NCBI RefSeq assembly: GCF_000442315.1
Contig: NZ_KE557320.1
Location: 39,900-103,899 of the forward strand
Source of the DNA: Rubellimicrobium thermophilum DSM 16684
Lineage (GTDB): Bacteria > Pseudomonadota > Alphaproteobacteria > Rhodobacterales > Rhodobacteraceae
Direction of reading: 5' to 3'
DNA: 64,000 nt
Position 1 is the stretch's first letter, and every line of letters starts with the position of its first letter. This document shows positions 10,388-18,405 of the stretch, piece by piece. The position numbers and the translations under genes are program-made. The notes below the pieces were generated by a model. The model did no database searches. It was not told where the DNA came from and saw only the letters and a program-made list of their open reading frames with translations.

Positions 10388-11356
10388 ATGGCCCGCGCGC
10401 CGAAGCTTCCGCAGATCGACACCGAGGAGCGTTTCCTGGCCCAGGTCGCCTGGGCCTATCATGTCGAAGGGCTGACGCAGGAGAAGGTGGCCGAAAAGCT
10501 GGGCGCGACGCGGCTGCGCGTCAACAAGGCCCTGGCCGAGGCGCGGGCCCGGGGCCTGGTCCGCATCACCTTCAATACCGCCTTCGCCGCCTGTGCCGAA
10601 CTTGAGGCGGCGCTGCGCGCGCGCTGGGGGCTGAAGCAGGCCTATGTCGCCCCCGCGCCGATGGATCCGCGCGATGTGCAGATGATCACGGGCGCGGCAC
10701 TGGGCAACCTTCTGTCCGAAGTGCTGGCCGACCCGAAGGTGCGTCTGTTCGGCATGTCCTGGGGCGGGACGCTGAACATCGCCACCCGCTTCGTCGCGGC
10801 GATGAACCGGCCGGATCTCGAGGTGATCTCGGTCATGGGGGGGCTTACCCGCGGATCGGATCTGAACAGTTTCGAGATCACCACGCGCCTGGCCGACCTG
10901 CTGGGCGCCCAGCACAGTTATTTCACCGCGCCGCTCTACGCCGGCAGCCGGGAAAGCCGCGACACGATCATGCAGCTCGACGTGTTCCGCGAGGTGCTGG
11001 AAAAGCTGCGGAGCGTCGATGCGCTGGCCATGGCGGCGGGCGACATCTCGAAGGCTTCGCTTCTGATGCGCGACGGGTTGCCCGGCGACGTGACGATGGA
11101 GGAGCTGCGCGCCCTGGGTGCGGTGGGCGACGTGCTGGGCGTGGTGATCGACGCCGAGGGACAGCCGATCCCGCATCCGATCAACGAGCGGGTCATCGGT
11201 ATCGGGCTCGAAGATCTCGGGCCGATCCCGAATGTCATCCTGGCCGCCGGGGGGCCTCACAAGGTGCCGGTGGTGCGCGCCATCCTGAAGCGGGGCGTCG
11301 TGAATACCCTCGTGACCGACGAGGCAACCGCCCGTACACTTCTGGAGCGCGGCTGA
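10388..11356 (+). CDS. SorC/DeoR-type sugar-responsive transcriptional regulator
   Basis: A 322-residue regulator. The N-terminal helix-turn-helix (about 24-60; GLTQEKVAEKLGATRLRV) is followed by a SorC sugar-binding domain (about 70-320). That domain carries GMSWGGT and VMGGLTRG, typical of the phosphosugar-binding fold. These proteins usually sense a phosphorylated intermediate of the pathway they control. The stop codon overlaps the start of the FGGY kinase (TGATG), so regulator and kinase are translated together. Probable target is the palindrome at 7124-7149. Confidence 0.9.
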   Translation: MARAPKLPQIDTEERFLAQVAWAYHVEGLTQEKVAEKLGATRLRVNKALAEARARGLVRITFNTAFAACAELEAALRARWGLKQAYVAPAPMDPRDVQMITGAALGNLLSEVLADPKVRLFGMSWGGTLNIATRFVAAMNRPDLEVISVMGGLTRGSDLNSFEITTRLADLLGAQHSYFTAPLYAGSRESRDTIMQLDVFREVLEKLRSVDALAMAAGDISKASLLMRDGLPGDVTMEELRALGAVGDVLGVVIDAEGQPIPHPINERVIGIGLEDLGPIPNVILAAGGPHKVPVVRAILKRGVVNTLVTDEATARTLLERG

Positions 11357-12804
11357 TGGCGCTCCATGTCGGCATCGACCTCGGAACCTCGGGCATCAAG
11401 GCGGTGCTGATCGAGGATCTCTCCCGCGTCGTCGCCGTGGCGGCAGAGCCCGTGGCGGTCAGCCGCCCGCAGCTAGGCTGGTCCGAACAGGACGCCGACC
11501 TCTGGGTCTCCACGGTGTTTTCCTGTCTCGACCGGCTGGCGGCCGTGGCCCCGCGCGAAATGGCGGCAGTCGAGGGGATCGGGCTGTCGGGCCAGATGCT
11601 GGCGGCGCTGATCCTGGATGACGCCTTGCGCCCGTTGCGCCCGGCGATGCTGTGGAACGACCAGCGCGCGATCGCGGAATGTGCCGAGCTGCTGGCGGCG
11701 GTGCCCGACATCGGCCGGCGCACCAATGGCACGCCCGACCCCGGCATCACCGCGCCGAAGCTGATGTGGCTGCGCAAGCACGAGCCACAGCTGATGGACC
11801 GCGCGCGGATGCTCTTGCTGACCAAGGATTACGTCCGCCTCGCCCTGACCGGGGAGGTCGCGACGGAGCCTTCGGATGCGGGCGGGACGCAGCTTCTGGA
11901 CGTTGTCTCGGGGAGCTGGGACCCTGCGCTCTGCGCAGCCGCAGGCTGGGATCCGGCGCATCTGCCCCCGGTGCTGGACAGCTGGGCCGAGGCCGGGCGG
12001 CTAAGGCCCGAGCTGTGCGCCCGCTGGGGCATGACGGGGCCGGTCGCGGTGGCGGCGGGCGCGGGGGACAACATGGGCTCCACGCTCGGCGCGGGCGGGG
12101 TGCGGCCGGGGGATGCGGTGCTGACCGTCGGCACCTCGGGCGTGGCCTGCGTGGTGGATGCGGCCTTCCACCCCGGACCGGAGCGCGCGATCCTGACCTC
12201 GGCCCATGTCGTACCGGGGGTCTTCCTGTCCATGGGTGTAGTGATGTCGGCAACGGCGAGCCTCGACTGGCTGGGCCAGATCACCGGGCGCGCCGTGCCC
12301 GATCTGGACGCCGAGGCCACGGCCTTCGCCGCCCGTGGCATCGAGGCCGCGCCGCTGTTCCTCCCCTGCCTGACCGGCATCCGCACGCCGCTGAACCGCC
12401 CGGACCTGACGGGGCGCATGGCGGGGCTGCATCCGGGCGTCACGCCGGCGATGCTGGCCTATGCGACGATGGAGGGCGTCGCCTTCCAGTTCGCCGACTG
12501 CATCGCCGCGCAGGAGGAGGTGGGGGTGCGGCCCGAGCGGTTCACCGTGGTCGGCGGCGGCACGCGCAGCGCGCTGTGGCTGCGGCTGATGGCCAGCGTG
12601 CTGGGCCGTCCGCTGGCCCTGATCGAGGGCGCCGACATGGCCGGCCCACGCGGGGCGGCGCGGCTGGCCGCCGTCGCGGCCGGGGCGCCGGTCGGGATCC
12701 TGTCGGAGCCCGTCCCCGCCCGCCGCGAGGTCGCGCCCGATCCTGCCCTGGCCGAGGGACTGGCCTTGCGGCGCATGGGCATGGCCGCGCTGACAGGCTT
12801 CTGA
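11356..12804 (+). CDS. FGGY-family carbohydrate kinase (xylulokinase-like)
   Basis: A 482-residue kinase. The N-terminal phosphate-binding loop GIDLGTSGIK is at residues 6-15, with LWNDQR and the catalytic-loop aspartate region AGAGDNMG near 235. The C-terminal ATP domain contains VGGGTRSALW. Overall form is closest to xylulokinase. It ends the plus-strand transporter operon. Together with the PfkB kinase it gives the island two sugar kinases, so the pathway may have two phosphorylation branches or act on two substrates. Confidence 0.85.
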   Translation: MALHVGIDLGTSGIKAVLIEDLSRVVAVAAEPVAVSRPQLGWSEQDADLWVSTVFSCLDRLAAVAPREMAAVEGIGLSGQMLAALILDDALRPLRPAMLWNDQRAIAECAELLAAVPDIGRRTNGTPDPGITAPKLMWLRKHEPQLMDRARMLLLTKDYVRLALTGEVATEPSDAGGTQLLDVVSGSWDPALCAAAGWDPAHLPPVLDSWAEAGRLRPELCARWGMTGPVAVAAGAGDNMGSTLGAGGVRPGDAVLTVGTSGVACVVDAAFHPGPERAILTSAHVVPGVFLSMGVVMSATASLDWLGQITGRAVPDLDAEATAFAARGIEAAPLFLPCLTGIRTPLNRPDLTGRMAGLHPGVTPAMLAYATMEGVAFQFADCIAAQEEVGVRPERFTVVGGGTRSALWLRLMASVLGRPLALIEGADMAGPRGAARLAAVAAGAPVGILSEPVPARREVAPDPALAEGLALRRMGMAALTGF

Positions 12805-12844
12805 TCCCTATCCGATGCGGCGCAGGCCCGCTCAGGGGCCCTTG

Positions 12845-14446
12845 TCATCCGGCCAGCCGCTCTTCGAAGCTGCGGGCGATGAAGGACGGAACGTCGTCGC
12901 CCATGCCCACGATGCAATCCTCCTCGGCCTGAGGGCGGGGGGGCTGGATGTCCTCGCGCCGCTCGTCCCGGCGGTCTTCGCGGCGGGGCCGTTCCGGCCT
13001 CTCGCGGCGCGGCTCGGGGCGGGGGGCGCTGTCCGCCGCCGCTGCCGGTTCGGGCAAGGCGGCTGCTGCGGCCGTGCGGCGTTTCGGGCCCTCGGACTGG
13101 CGGGCCTGTTCCCGGCCCCGGCGCCGGTCGGACCTCTGTTCGCCCGCGGAGGCGGCGCCAGACGAAGGCCGCGGCGGGGCACCCTTCAGCGGGTTCTCGA
13201 CCCGGGGAATCTCGCGCTGGATCAGGGTCTCGATGGCGGCAAGAAGCTTCTCGTCGCGCGGGACGGCGATGGTCAGAGCCTTGCCGGAGCGGCCGGCACG
13301 CCCCGTGCGCCCGATGCGATGGACATAATCCTCCGAATGGGTGGGGACATCGAAGTTGAAGACATGGCTCACGGCCGGAATGTCGAGCCCGCGCGCCGCC
13401 ACATCCGAGGCCACCAGCAGACGCAGGCGCCCTTCACGGAAGGACTCGAGCGTGCGCATCCGCTCGGACTGGTCGAGGTCGCCATGGATCGCGGCGGCAT
13501 TGTAGCCGTATTTCCGCAGGCTCCTGGCGACAATGTCCACATCGACCTTGCGGTTGCAGAAGACGATGGCGTTGGTGCAGGCTTCTCCCTCGGCATCGAT
13601 GAGGGCGCGCAGGACGGCGCGCTTCTCGGCGGCCTCGCTCTCGCGTCGGGAGGGCTCGAGCAGGACAAGCCCCTGGGTGATGGTTTCGGCGGCCGTGGCG
13701 CGGCGGGCGACCTCCACCTTGACAGGGTCGCGCAGGAAGGCGCGGGTCAGCCGCTCGATCTCCTTCGCCATGGTGGCCGAGAAGAACAGCGTCTGGAAGC
13801 TGCCGGGACGCAGCAGGCCGAAGATGCGCTCGATGTCGGGGATGAAGCCCATGTCGAGCATCCGGTCGGCCTCGTCCACGACCATGATCTCGATCCCGGT
13901 GAGCAGCAGCTTGCCGCGCTCGAAATGATCGAGCAGGCGGCCGGGCGTGGCGATGAGCACGTCCACACCGCGATCGATCAGGGCGTCCTGGTCCTTGAAG
14001 GACACCCCCCCGATCAGCAGCGCCTTGGAGAGCTTCACATGGGCGGCGTATCGGTCGAAATTCTCGGCCACCTGGGCGGCCAGTTCGCGTGTGGGACAGA
14101 GCACCAGCGAACGCGGCATCCGGGCGCGCGCCCGGCCCTGCTGAAGCCGCGTGATCATGGGCAGCACGAAGGACGCCGTCTTGCCCGTTCCGGTCTGGGC
14201 GATGCCGAGGACATCGCGCCCCTCGATCGCGGGGGGAATCGCCTGGGCCTGGATCGGGGTGGGCGTCGTGTAGCCGGCTTCGGTGACGGCCTGGAGGACG
14301 CGAGGATCGAGATTGAGGTCGGAGAACTGTGTCAAGCGGGGTCCGTTCGCAGTGGATGATGCGGCATGGGTGGCCGCTTCCCTGTCGCGCGGCCGGCCCG
14401 GCCGGATTGCCGGGACTGTCGTGTCAACGCCTTGGGCGTCATGCAA
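12845..14446 (-). CDS. DEAD-box ATP-dependent RNA helicase (RhlE-like)
   Basis: A 533-residue helicase if started at ATG 14446. It has the Q-motif (FSDLNLDP...TPIQ), Walker A AQTGTGKT, PTREL, DEAD box VVDEADRMLD, SAT, and C-terminal motifs VASDVAARGLD and HRIGRTGRAGR. A basic, low-complexity tail of about 120 residues rich in R, P and A follows the core and would bind RNA. The family usually begins just before FSDLNL, which would make TTG 14335 the start. No good ribosome binding site is seen at either. The candidate promoter at 14458-14486 would place the transcript start about 5 bases before ATG 14446. Confidence 0.93.
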   Translation of the reverse strand: MHDAQGVDTTVPAIRPGRPRDREAATHAASSTANGPRLTQFSDLNLDPRVLQAVTEAGYTTPTPIQAQAIPPAIEGRDVLGIAQTGTGKTASFVLPMITRLQQGRARARMPRSLVLCPTRELAAQVAENFDRYAAHVKLSKALLIGGVSFKDQDALIDRGVDVLIATPGRLLDHFERGKLLLTGIEIMVVDEADRMLDMGFIPDIERIFGLLRPGSFQTLFFSATMAKEIERLTRAFLRDPVKVEVARRATAAETITQGLVLLEPSRRESEAAEKRAVLRALIDAEGEACTNAIVFCNRKVDVDIVARSLRKYGYNAAAIHGDLDQSERMRTLESFREGRLRLLVASDVAARGLDIPAVSHVFNFDVPTHSEDYVHRIGRTGRAGRSGKALTIAVPRDEKLLAAIETLIQREIPRVENPLKGAPPRPSSGAASAGEQRSDRRRGREQARQSEGPKRRTAAAAALPEPAAAADSAPRPEPRRERPERPRREDRRDERREDIQPPRPQAEEDCIVGMGDDVPSFIARSFEERLAG

Positions 14447-14457
14447 TTGCGCCTTGT

Positions 14458-14486
14458 GCGTTAGGGGAAAGGCGACGGAAGGTCAA
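14458..14486 (-). promoter_or_regulatory. Candidate promoter for the DEAD-box helicase
   Basis: Read on the minus strand: TTGACC (14486-14481), a 17-bp spacer and TAACGC (14463-14458). The predicted start is near 14451. Confidence 0.5.
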
Positions 14487-14512
14487 CCCTCTTGTCCGTT
14501 GTTCCTGTCGCC

Positions 14513-14565
14513 GCTCCGCCCCCTCCTTGGCATGTCCGCGCTCCGCCCCCCCCTTGGCATGTCCG
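14513..14565. repeat. Two-copy 26-bp direct repeat in the osmC promoter region
   Basis: Two copies (14513-14538 and 14540-14565), each running from gctccgcc to catgtccg, with a 27-bp period and one mismatch. Each copy contains TTGGCA, and the second supplies the -35 box of the candidate osmC promoter. Confidence 0.8.
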
Positions 14566-14581
14566 TGGGGTGCACTAGCTT
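14554..14581 (+). promoter_or_regulatory. Candidate promoter for the OsmC-family gene
   Basis: TTGGCA (14554-14559), a 16-bp spacer and TAGCTT (14576-14581), then a CGGAGG ribosome binding site and ATG 14604. The predicted leader is about 16 bases. Confidence 0.45.
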
Positions 14582-14603
14582 GGCGCGCATCACGGAGGGC
14601 AAC

Positions 14604-15032
14604 ATGATCCGCAAATTCGGCAGCGCGCGCTGGCAGGGCAAGCTCAAGGAAGGGCAGGGCACGGTCTCGACGGAGACGGGGTCCCTCATGGACCAGAAAT
14701 ACAGCTTCGCCAGGCGATTCGGTGAAGAGCGCGGCACCAATCCCGAAGAGCTCATTGGTGCGGCCCATGCGGCCTGCTTTGCCATGGCGATGAGTGTGGG
14801 CCTCGAGAAGGCCGGTCTGGTGGCGGACTCCATCGAGGCCAAGAGCACGGTGACCCTGGAAACGAAGTCCGAAGGGGCCGAGATCACGCAGATCCATCTC
14901 GATGTGGTAGCCAGGATCCCCGGCGCCGACGAAGCCCAGTTCCAGAAGATCGCGGAGGAGACCAAGACGGGCTGTCCGGTCTCCAGACTGCTCAAGGGCG
15001 CGCAGATCACGATGACGGCGCGCCTTGCCTGA
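14604..15032 (+). CDS. OsmC-family peroxiredoxin
   Basis: A 142-residue cytoplasmic protein that reduces organic hydroperoxides by a thiol mechanism. The two family cysteines are Cys58 (HAACFA) and Cys124 (KTGCPVSR), and Arg39 lies in the conserved FARRFG region. ATG 14604 is chosen because CGGAGG lies six bases upstream and the family N-terminus begins there. It is divergent from the helicase and convergent with the SPOR protein gene. Confidence 0.92.
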   Translation: MIRKFGSARWQGKLKEGQGTVSTETGSLMDQKYSFARRFGEERGTNPEELIGAAHAACFAMAMSVGLEKAGLVADSIEAKSTVTLETKSEGAEITQIHLDVVARIPGADEAQFQKIAEETKTGCPVSRLLKGAQITMTARLA

Positions 15033-15041
15033 AGGGGCGTC

Positions 15042-16795
15042 CTACCAGCAGGACACCAGAACGGCCAGACCCTCTGCCTCGCGGGTCAGCCGTTCGGGGG
15101 TGAGCGGCGGAAGGGCATCGGTGGTGGCGGGGCGGATCCCCATCTGGGCTAGCGCGTCGAGGATGGCATCGGTCTCGAGCGCATAGCGCATGTCAGGGGG
15201 GAGCTGTTGCGCCCCTTCCGGTGGGGCAGCAGCATTCCCAGCACGGCGCCCCCCGCATCCAGCACGGGGCCGCCCATGTCGCCCGGCTGGGCCGCCAGGG
15301 CGAGGCGCTTGACCTGCTCCTCGCCGTTCAGGCCACGGATATCGGCCAGGGTGCCGAAGGTCAGGGCGGGTTGGGCCAGTGCCGGACCATAGGGGAATCC
15401 GGCCACGGCCACCTCTGCGGCGATGCGCGGCACCGCAGTCTGAAATGCCGCAACGCTGCGGGGGGCCAGCGGCTCCTCGGGATCGAGGACGGCAAGGCCC
15501 AGATCCGCCCTCAGGGCGGTCACGCGGGCGGTCACGCCGCCGTCGATCGTCACCTCCCCGCAGCCTTCGACGGCTGCGGCCGCCGTGACCACGGTGCCGT
15601 CCCCGTCCACGAAGAAGCCCGAGGCGGTCTGCTGCGCCTGCCGGATGCGGAGCCCCGAGACGAGGTCCACGGCCTGATCCTCGCCGGCCGGGCTCGCCCC
15701 GGGATCGAGCGTGCCGGGCAATCGCCGGAAACTCGTGCGCATGAGCTCGATCACGCGGGAGCGGCGCTCTTCGTCGCCGGCGGGCCAGACAAGGGTGAAG
15801 CCCTTGATCTCGCCGTCCACGAGCCAGGCATAGGTCGTCGAGTGGATGCGTTCGTCGATCCCCTCGATCGCAAAGGCATCGGCGCTCCGCTGGCGCGGGC
15901 CTTCGGGCGGGACGATTTCGAGCGTCTGCATGATCTCGTAGAGGCCTGCCAGACGTTCCGCATCGCCGGGCTGGGAAATGAGGATGACCCGCACGGCAGG
16001 ATCCCCGGCCGGATCGAAGCGGACGAAGGGCGGGTTGTGGACGGGCGGCTTCAGCAGGGCGAGCGGAAGCGCGATCTCGATCCCCGCGGCCGTGTCGCGC
16101 AGCGTCTCCATGCCCAGACCGTCAAGAGGGGCGTGATAGGCGGCCAGAAGCTCTGCCCGCTCGCGCGTGGTGAGGATGCCGGTGACATCGCGGCCATTGG
16201 CCCGCTGCCATGCGGCCATGGCGGCCCGCGTGCCGCGCCCGAAGACGCCGTCGATGCCGCCCGAATAGAACCCGGCCCATTGCAGGGCGATCTGGATCAG
16301 CTCCTTCTCCTGCTGGCTGAGCGCCGCTTCGGATCCGAGGGCCTCCTCGGGGCTTTCCTCGGGCAGGGCATGCCCGGTCGTCGCGGTGGGCTCCCTCAGG
16401 CTTTCCGGCGATGCCGGGGCCGTCGCCGGGGCAGAGGTCGGCTCCTGCGCGGCGAGGGGATGGAACTGCTGGCGGAAGCTGCGACCATCCGCGATGAAGG
16501 CGTCGCGGGGGATGAGGCCCTCGGCCAGAAGCTGGCGGCGCACCGCCTCCGCCTCTTCGCGCGAGGCATAAGGCCCGAGCACGACACCATACCAGCCCGA
16601 ACCGAGATAGTAGCCCTGCACATCGGCAAGGGTGTCCGCATAGGCCGCAACGCGATCCTGGGCGCGCCCGAGCGTGGGCAGGGCCTCGATCTGCACCCAG
16701 ACCGGTCCTGTCTGCCTGCCCCCCTCCTGTGCTGTCACGGTCTGAACCGTCATGACAGACATGACGAGCCCCGCGATCCACCCTGTTCTCATCAC
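15042..16795 (-). CDS. SPOR / peptidoglycan-binding / trypsin-like envelope protein, catalytic triad degenerate, frame interrupted
   Basis: A secreted or periplasmic protein of about 584 residues after repair. Signal peptide 1-22, SPOR domain about 30-110 (cell-wall binding), PG_binding_1 about 160-215 (GIDGVFGRGTR), then a linker and a trypsin-like domain about 370-540. The protease triad is lost: TAAHC has become TAAAAV (no His), the serine motif reads GDMGGP with Met507, and only Asp431 remains. The frame breaks at 15223-15226 (gggg), where one more G restores a normal C-terminus ending at 15042. It is probably a cell-wall-binding pseudoprotease. Physiological role unknown. Confidence 0.7.
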
Positions 16796-16904
16796 CCGTC
16801 CGTATCATCGGCTGTCTCATGCGGGGTTAGCAGTGCCTCAGCCACGGGACGGCTGCAGCACAAATCTGCGTGGGAGCTGATGACATCCGTGAACCGTGGC
16901 CCCC

Positions 16905-16933
16905 TTGCCCCTCTGAAGGGTGCCGACTAGGAC
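16905..16933 (+). promoter_or_regulatory. Candidate glyQ promoter
   Basis: TTGCCC (16905-16910), a 17-bp spacer and TAGGAC (16928-16933). The predicted start near 16940 leaves a short leader carrying GGAGGG before the GTG start of glyQ. Confidence 0.5.
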
Positions 16934-16960
16934 GGGCCCGACACGACCGGAGGGCAGATC

Positions 16961-17890
16961 GTGGCCACGCTTCCCCGTTCCTTCCAGGAGATCATCCTGC
17001 GGTTGCAGACCTACTGGGCGCAGGCCGGCTGCGCGATTCTCCAGCCCTATGACATGGAGGTGGGGGCGGGCACCTTCCATCCCGCCACGACGCTTCGCGC
17101 GCTGGGCACACGCCCCTGGGCGGCGGCCTATGTCCAGCCTTCGCGCCGGCCCACGGACGGGCGCTATGGCGAGAATCCCAACCGGCTGCAGCACTACTAC
17201 CAGTATCAGGTCCTCATCAAACCCTCTCCGCCGGATCTGCAGGATCTCTATCTCGGCTCGCTCGAGGCGATCGGCATCGACCTGCATCTTCATGACATCC
17301 GCTTTGTCGAGGACGACTGGGAAAGCCCCACGCTCGGCGCCTGGGGGCTGGGATGGGAGGTGTGGTGCGACGGGATGGAAGTGTCGCAGTTCACCTATTT
17401 TCAGCAGGTCGGCGGGCATGACTGCCATCCCGTCTCGGGCGAGCTGACCTATGGGCTCGAGCGGCTGGCGATGTATGTGCTGGGCGTGGAGCATGTGATG
17501 GAGATGCCCTTCAACGACCCCGGCGCGCCCATCCCCCTGACCTATGGAGACGTCTTCCGCCAGACCGAGGAGGAATATTCGCGCCACAATTTCGACGCGG
17601 CCGATACCGAACGCCTGCTGCGCCATTTCGAGGACGCAGAGGCGGAATGCCGGGCGCTTCTGGCGGCCGAAGAGACGGACCCGCGGACGGGTCGGCGCAT
17701 CGTGATGGCCCATCCTGCCTATGATCAATGCATCAAGGCCAGCCATCTGTTCAATCTGCTCGATGCCCGGGGCGTCATCTCCGTCACCGAAAGGCAGGCC
17801 TATATCGGCCGTGTCCGGGCGCTGGCCAAGCTCTGCGCGGATGCCTTCGTGCGGACCGAAGCCGGAGGATGGACAGGAGAGGCCGCGTGA
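16961..17890 (+). CDS. glyQ: Glycine--tRNA ligase alpha subunit
   Basis: A 309-residue catalytic subunit of bacterial-type (alpha2beta2) glycyl-tRNA synthetase, which activates glycine with ATP. Family landmarks run through the protein: [36 protein letters not shown] and GLERLAMY. Length matches the E. coli enzyme. The GTG start at 16961 follows GGAGGG. The stop codon overlaps the start of a small membrane-anchored gene that separates it from glyS. Confidence 0.97.
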   Translation: MATLPRSFQEIILRLQTYWAQAGCAILQPYDMEVGAGTFHPATTLRALGTRPWAAAYVQPSRRPTDGRYGENPNRLQHYYQYQVLIKPSPPDLQDLYLGSLEAIGIDLHLHDIRFVEDDWESPTLGAWGLGWEVWCDGMEVSQFTYFQQVGGHDCHPVSGELTYGLERLAMYVLGVEHVMEMPFNDPGAPIPLTYGDVFRQTEEEYSRHNFDAADTERLLRHFEDAEAECRALLAAEETDPRTGRRIVMAHPAYDQCIKASHLFNLLDARGVISVTERQAYIGRVRALAKLCADAFVRTEAGGWTGEAA

Positions 17891-18402
17891 CGACCGCCCG
17901 CGTCCTGCTGTCCGCAATGCTGCTGACCGCTGCCCTGGCGGGGGCGGCGATGTGGTATCTGCAGGTCTATGCCTTCTATGAACCGGTCGAGCCGCCCGAA
18001 ACGGTGCATCTGGCCACCGCATCCGGGCGTCTGCTGGAAGTCGCGCCGGTGGATTTCGAGGGGATCGACGCTCCATCCTCGCCCATCCGCTACCGGGCCT
18101 GCCTTCGCCTGCCGCCCGAGGCGAGCGCGCGCGACCTTGTGCCCTTCGCCGATCCCCGGCCTCCCGTCGCCCCCCCCTGGTTCGACTGCTTCGACGCCGC
18201 GGCCATCGGCGAAGCGCTGGAGCGGCGCGAGGCGCGCGCCGTTCTGGGGCAGAAGGACATCGTCTGGGGAATCGACCGCGTCCTGGTGCTGTTCCCCGAC
18301 GGACGCGCCTATGCCTGGAACCAGATCAACGCCTGCGGGGCGGTCGTCTTCGACGGCGAGCCGGTGCCCGACGGCTGCCCGCCCCTGCCGGAACGAGACT
18401 GA
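17887..18402 (+). CDS. Membrane-anchored hypothetical protein between glyQ and glyS
   Basis: A 171-residue protein with one N-terminal hydrophobic segment (about 5-28), then a soluble, probably periplasmic region with four cysteines (ACLRLP, FDCFD, NACGAV, DGCPP) that could form disulfides. The GTG start overlaps the glyQ stop (GTGA), and the gene ends 3 bases before glyS. I recall this gene (a DUF6446-type protein) at the same place in other Rhodobacteraceae; no function is known to me. Co-translation with a tRNA synthetase is unexplained. Confidence 0.75.
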   Translation: MTTARVLLSAMLLTAALAGAAMWYLQVYAFYEPVEPPETVHLATASGRLLEVAPVDFEGIDAPSSPIRYRACLRLPPEASARDLVPFADPRPPVAPPWFDCFDAAAIGEALERREARAVLGQKDIVWGIDRVLVLFPDGRAYAWNQINACGAVVFDGEPVPDGCPPLPERD

Positions 18403-18405
18403 CCC

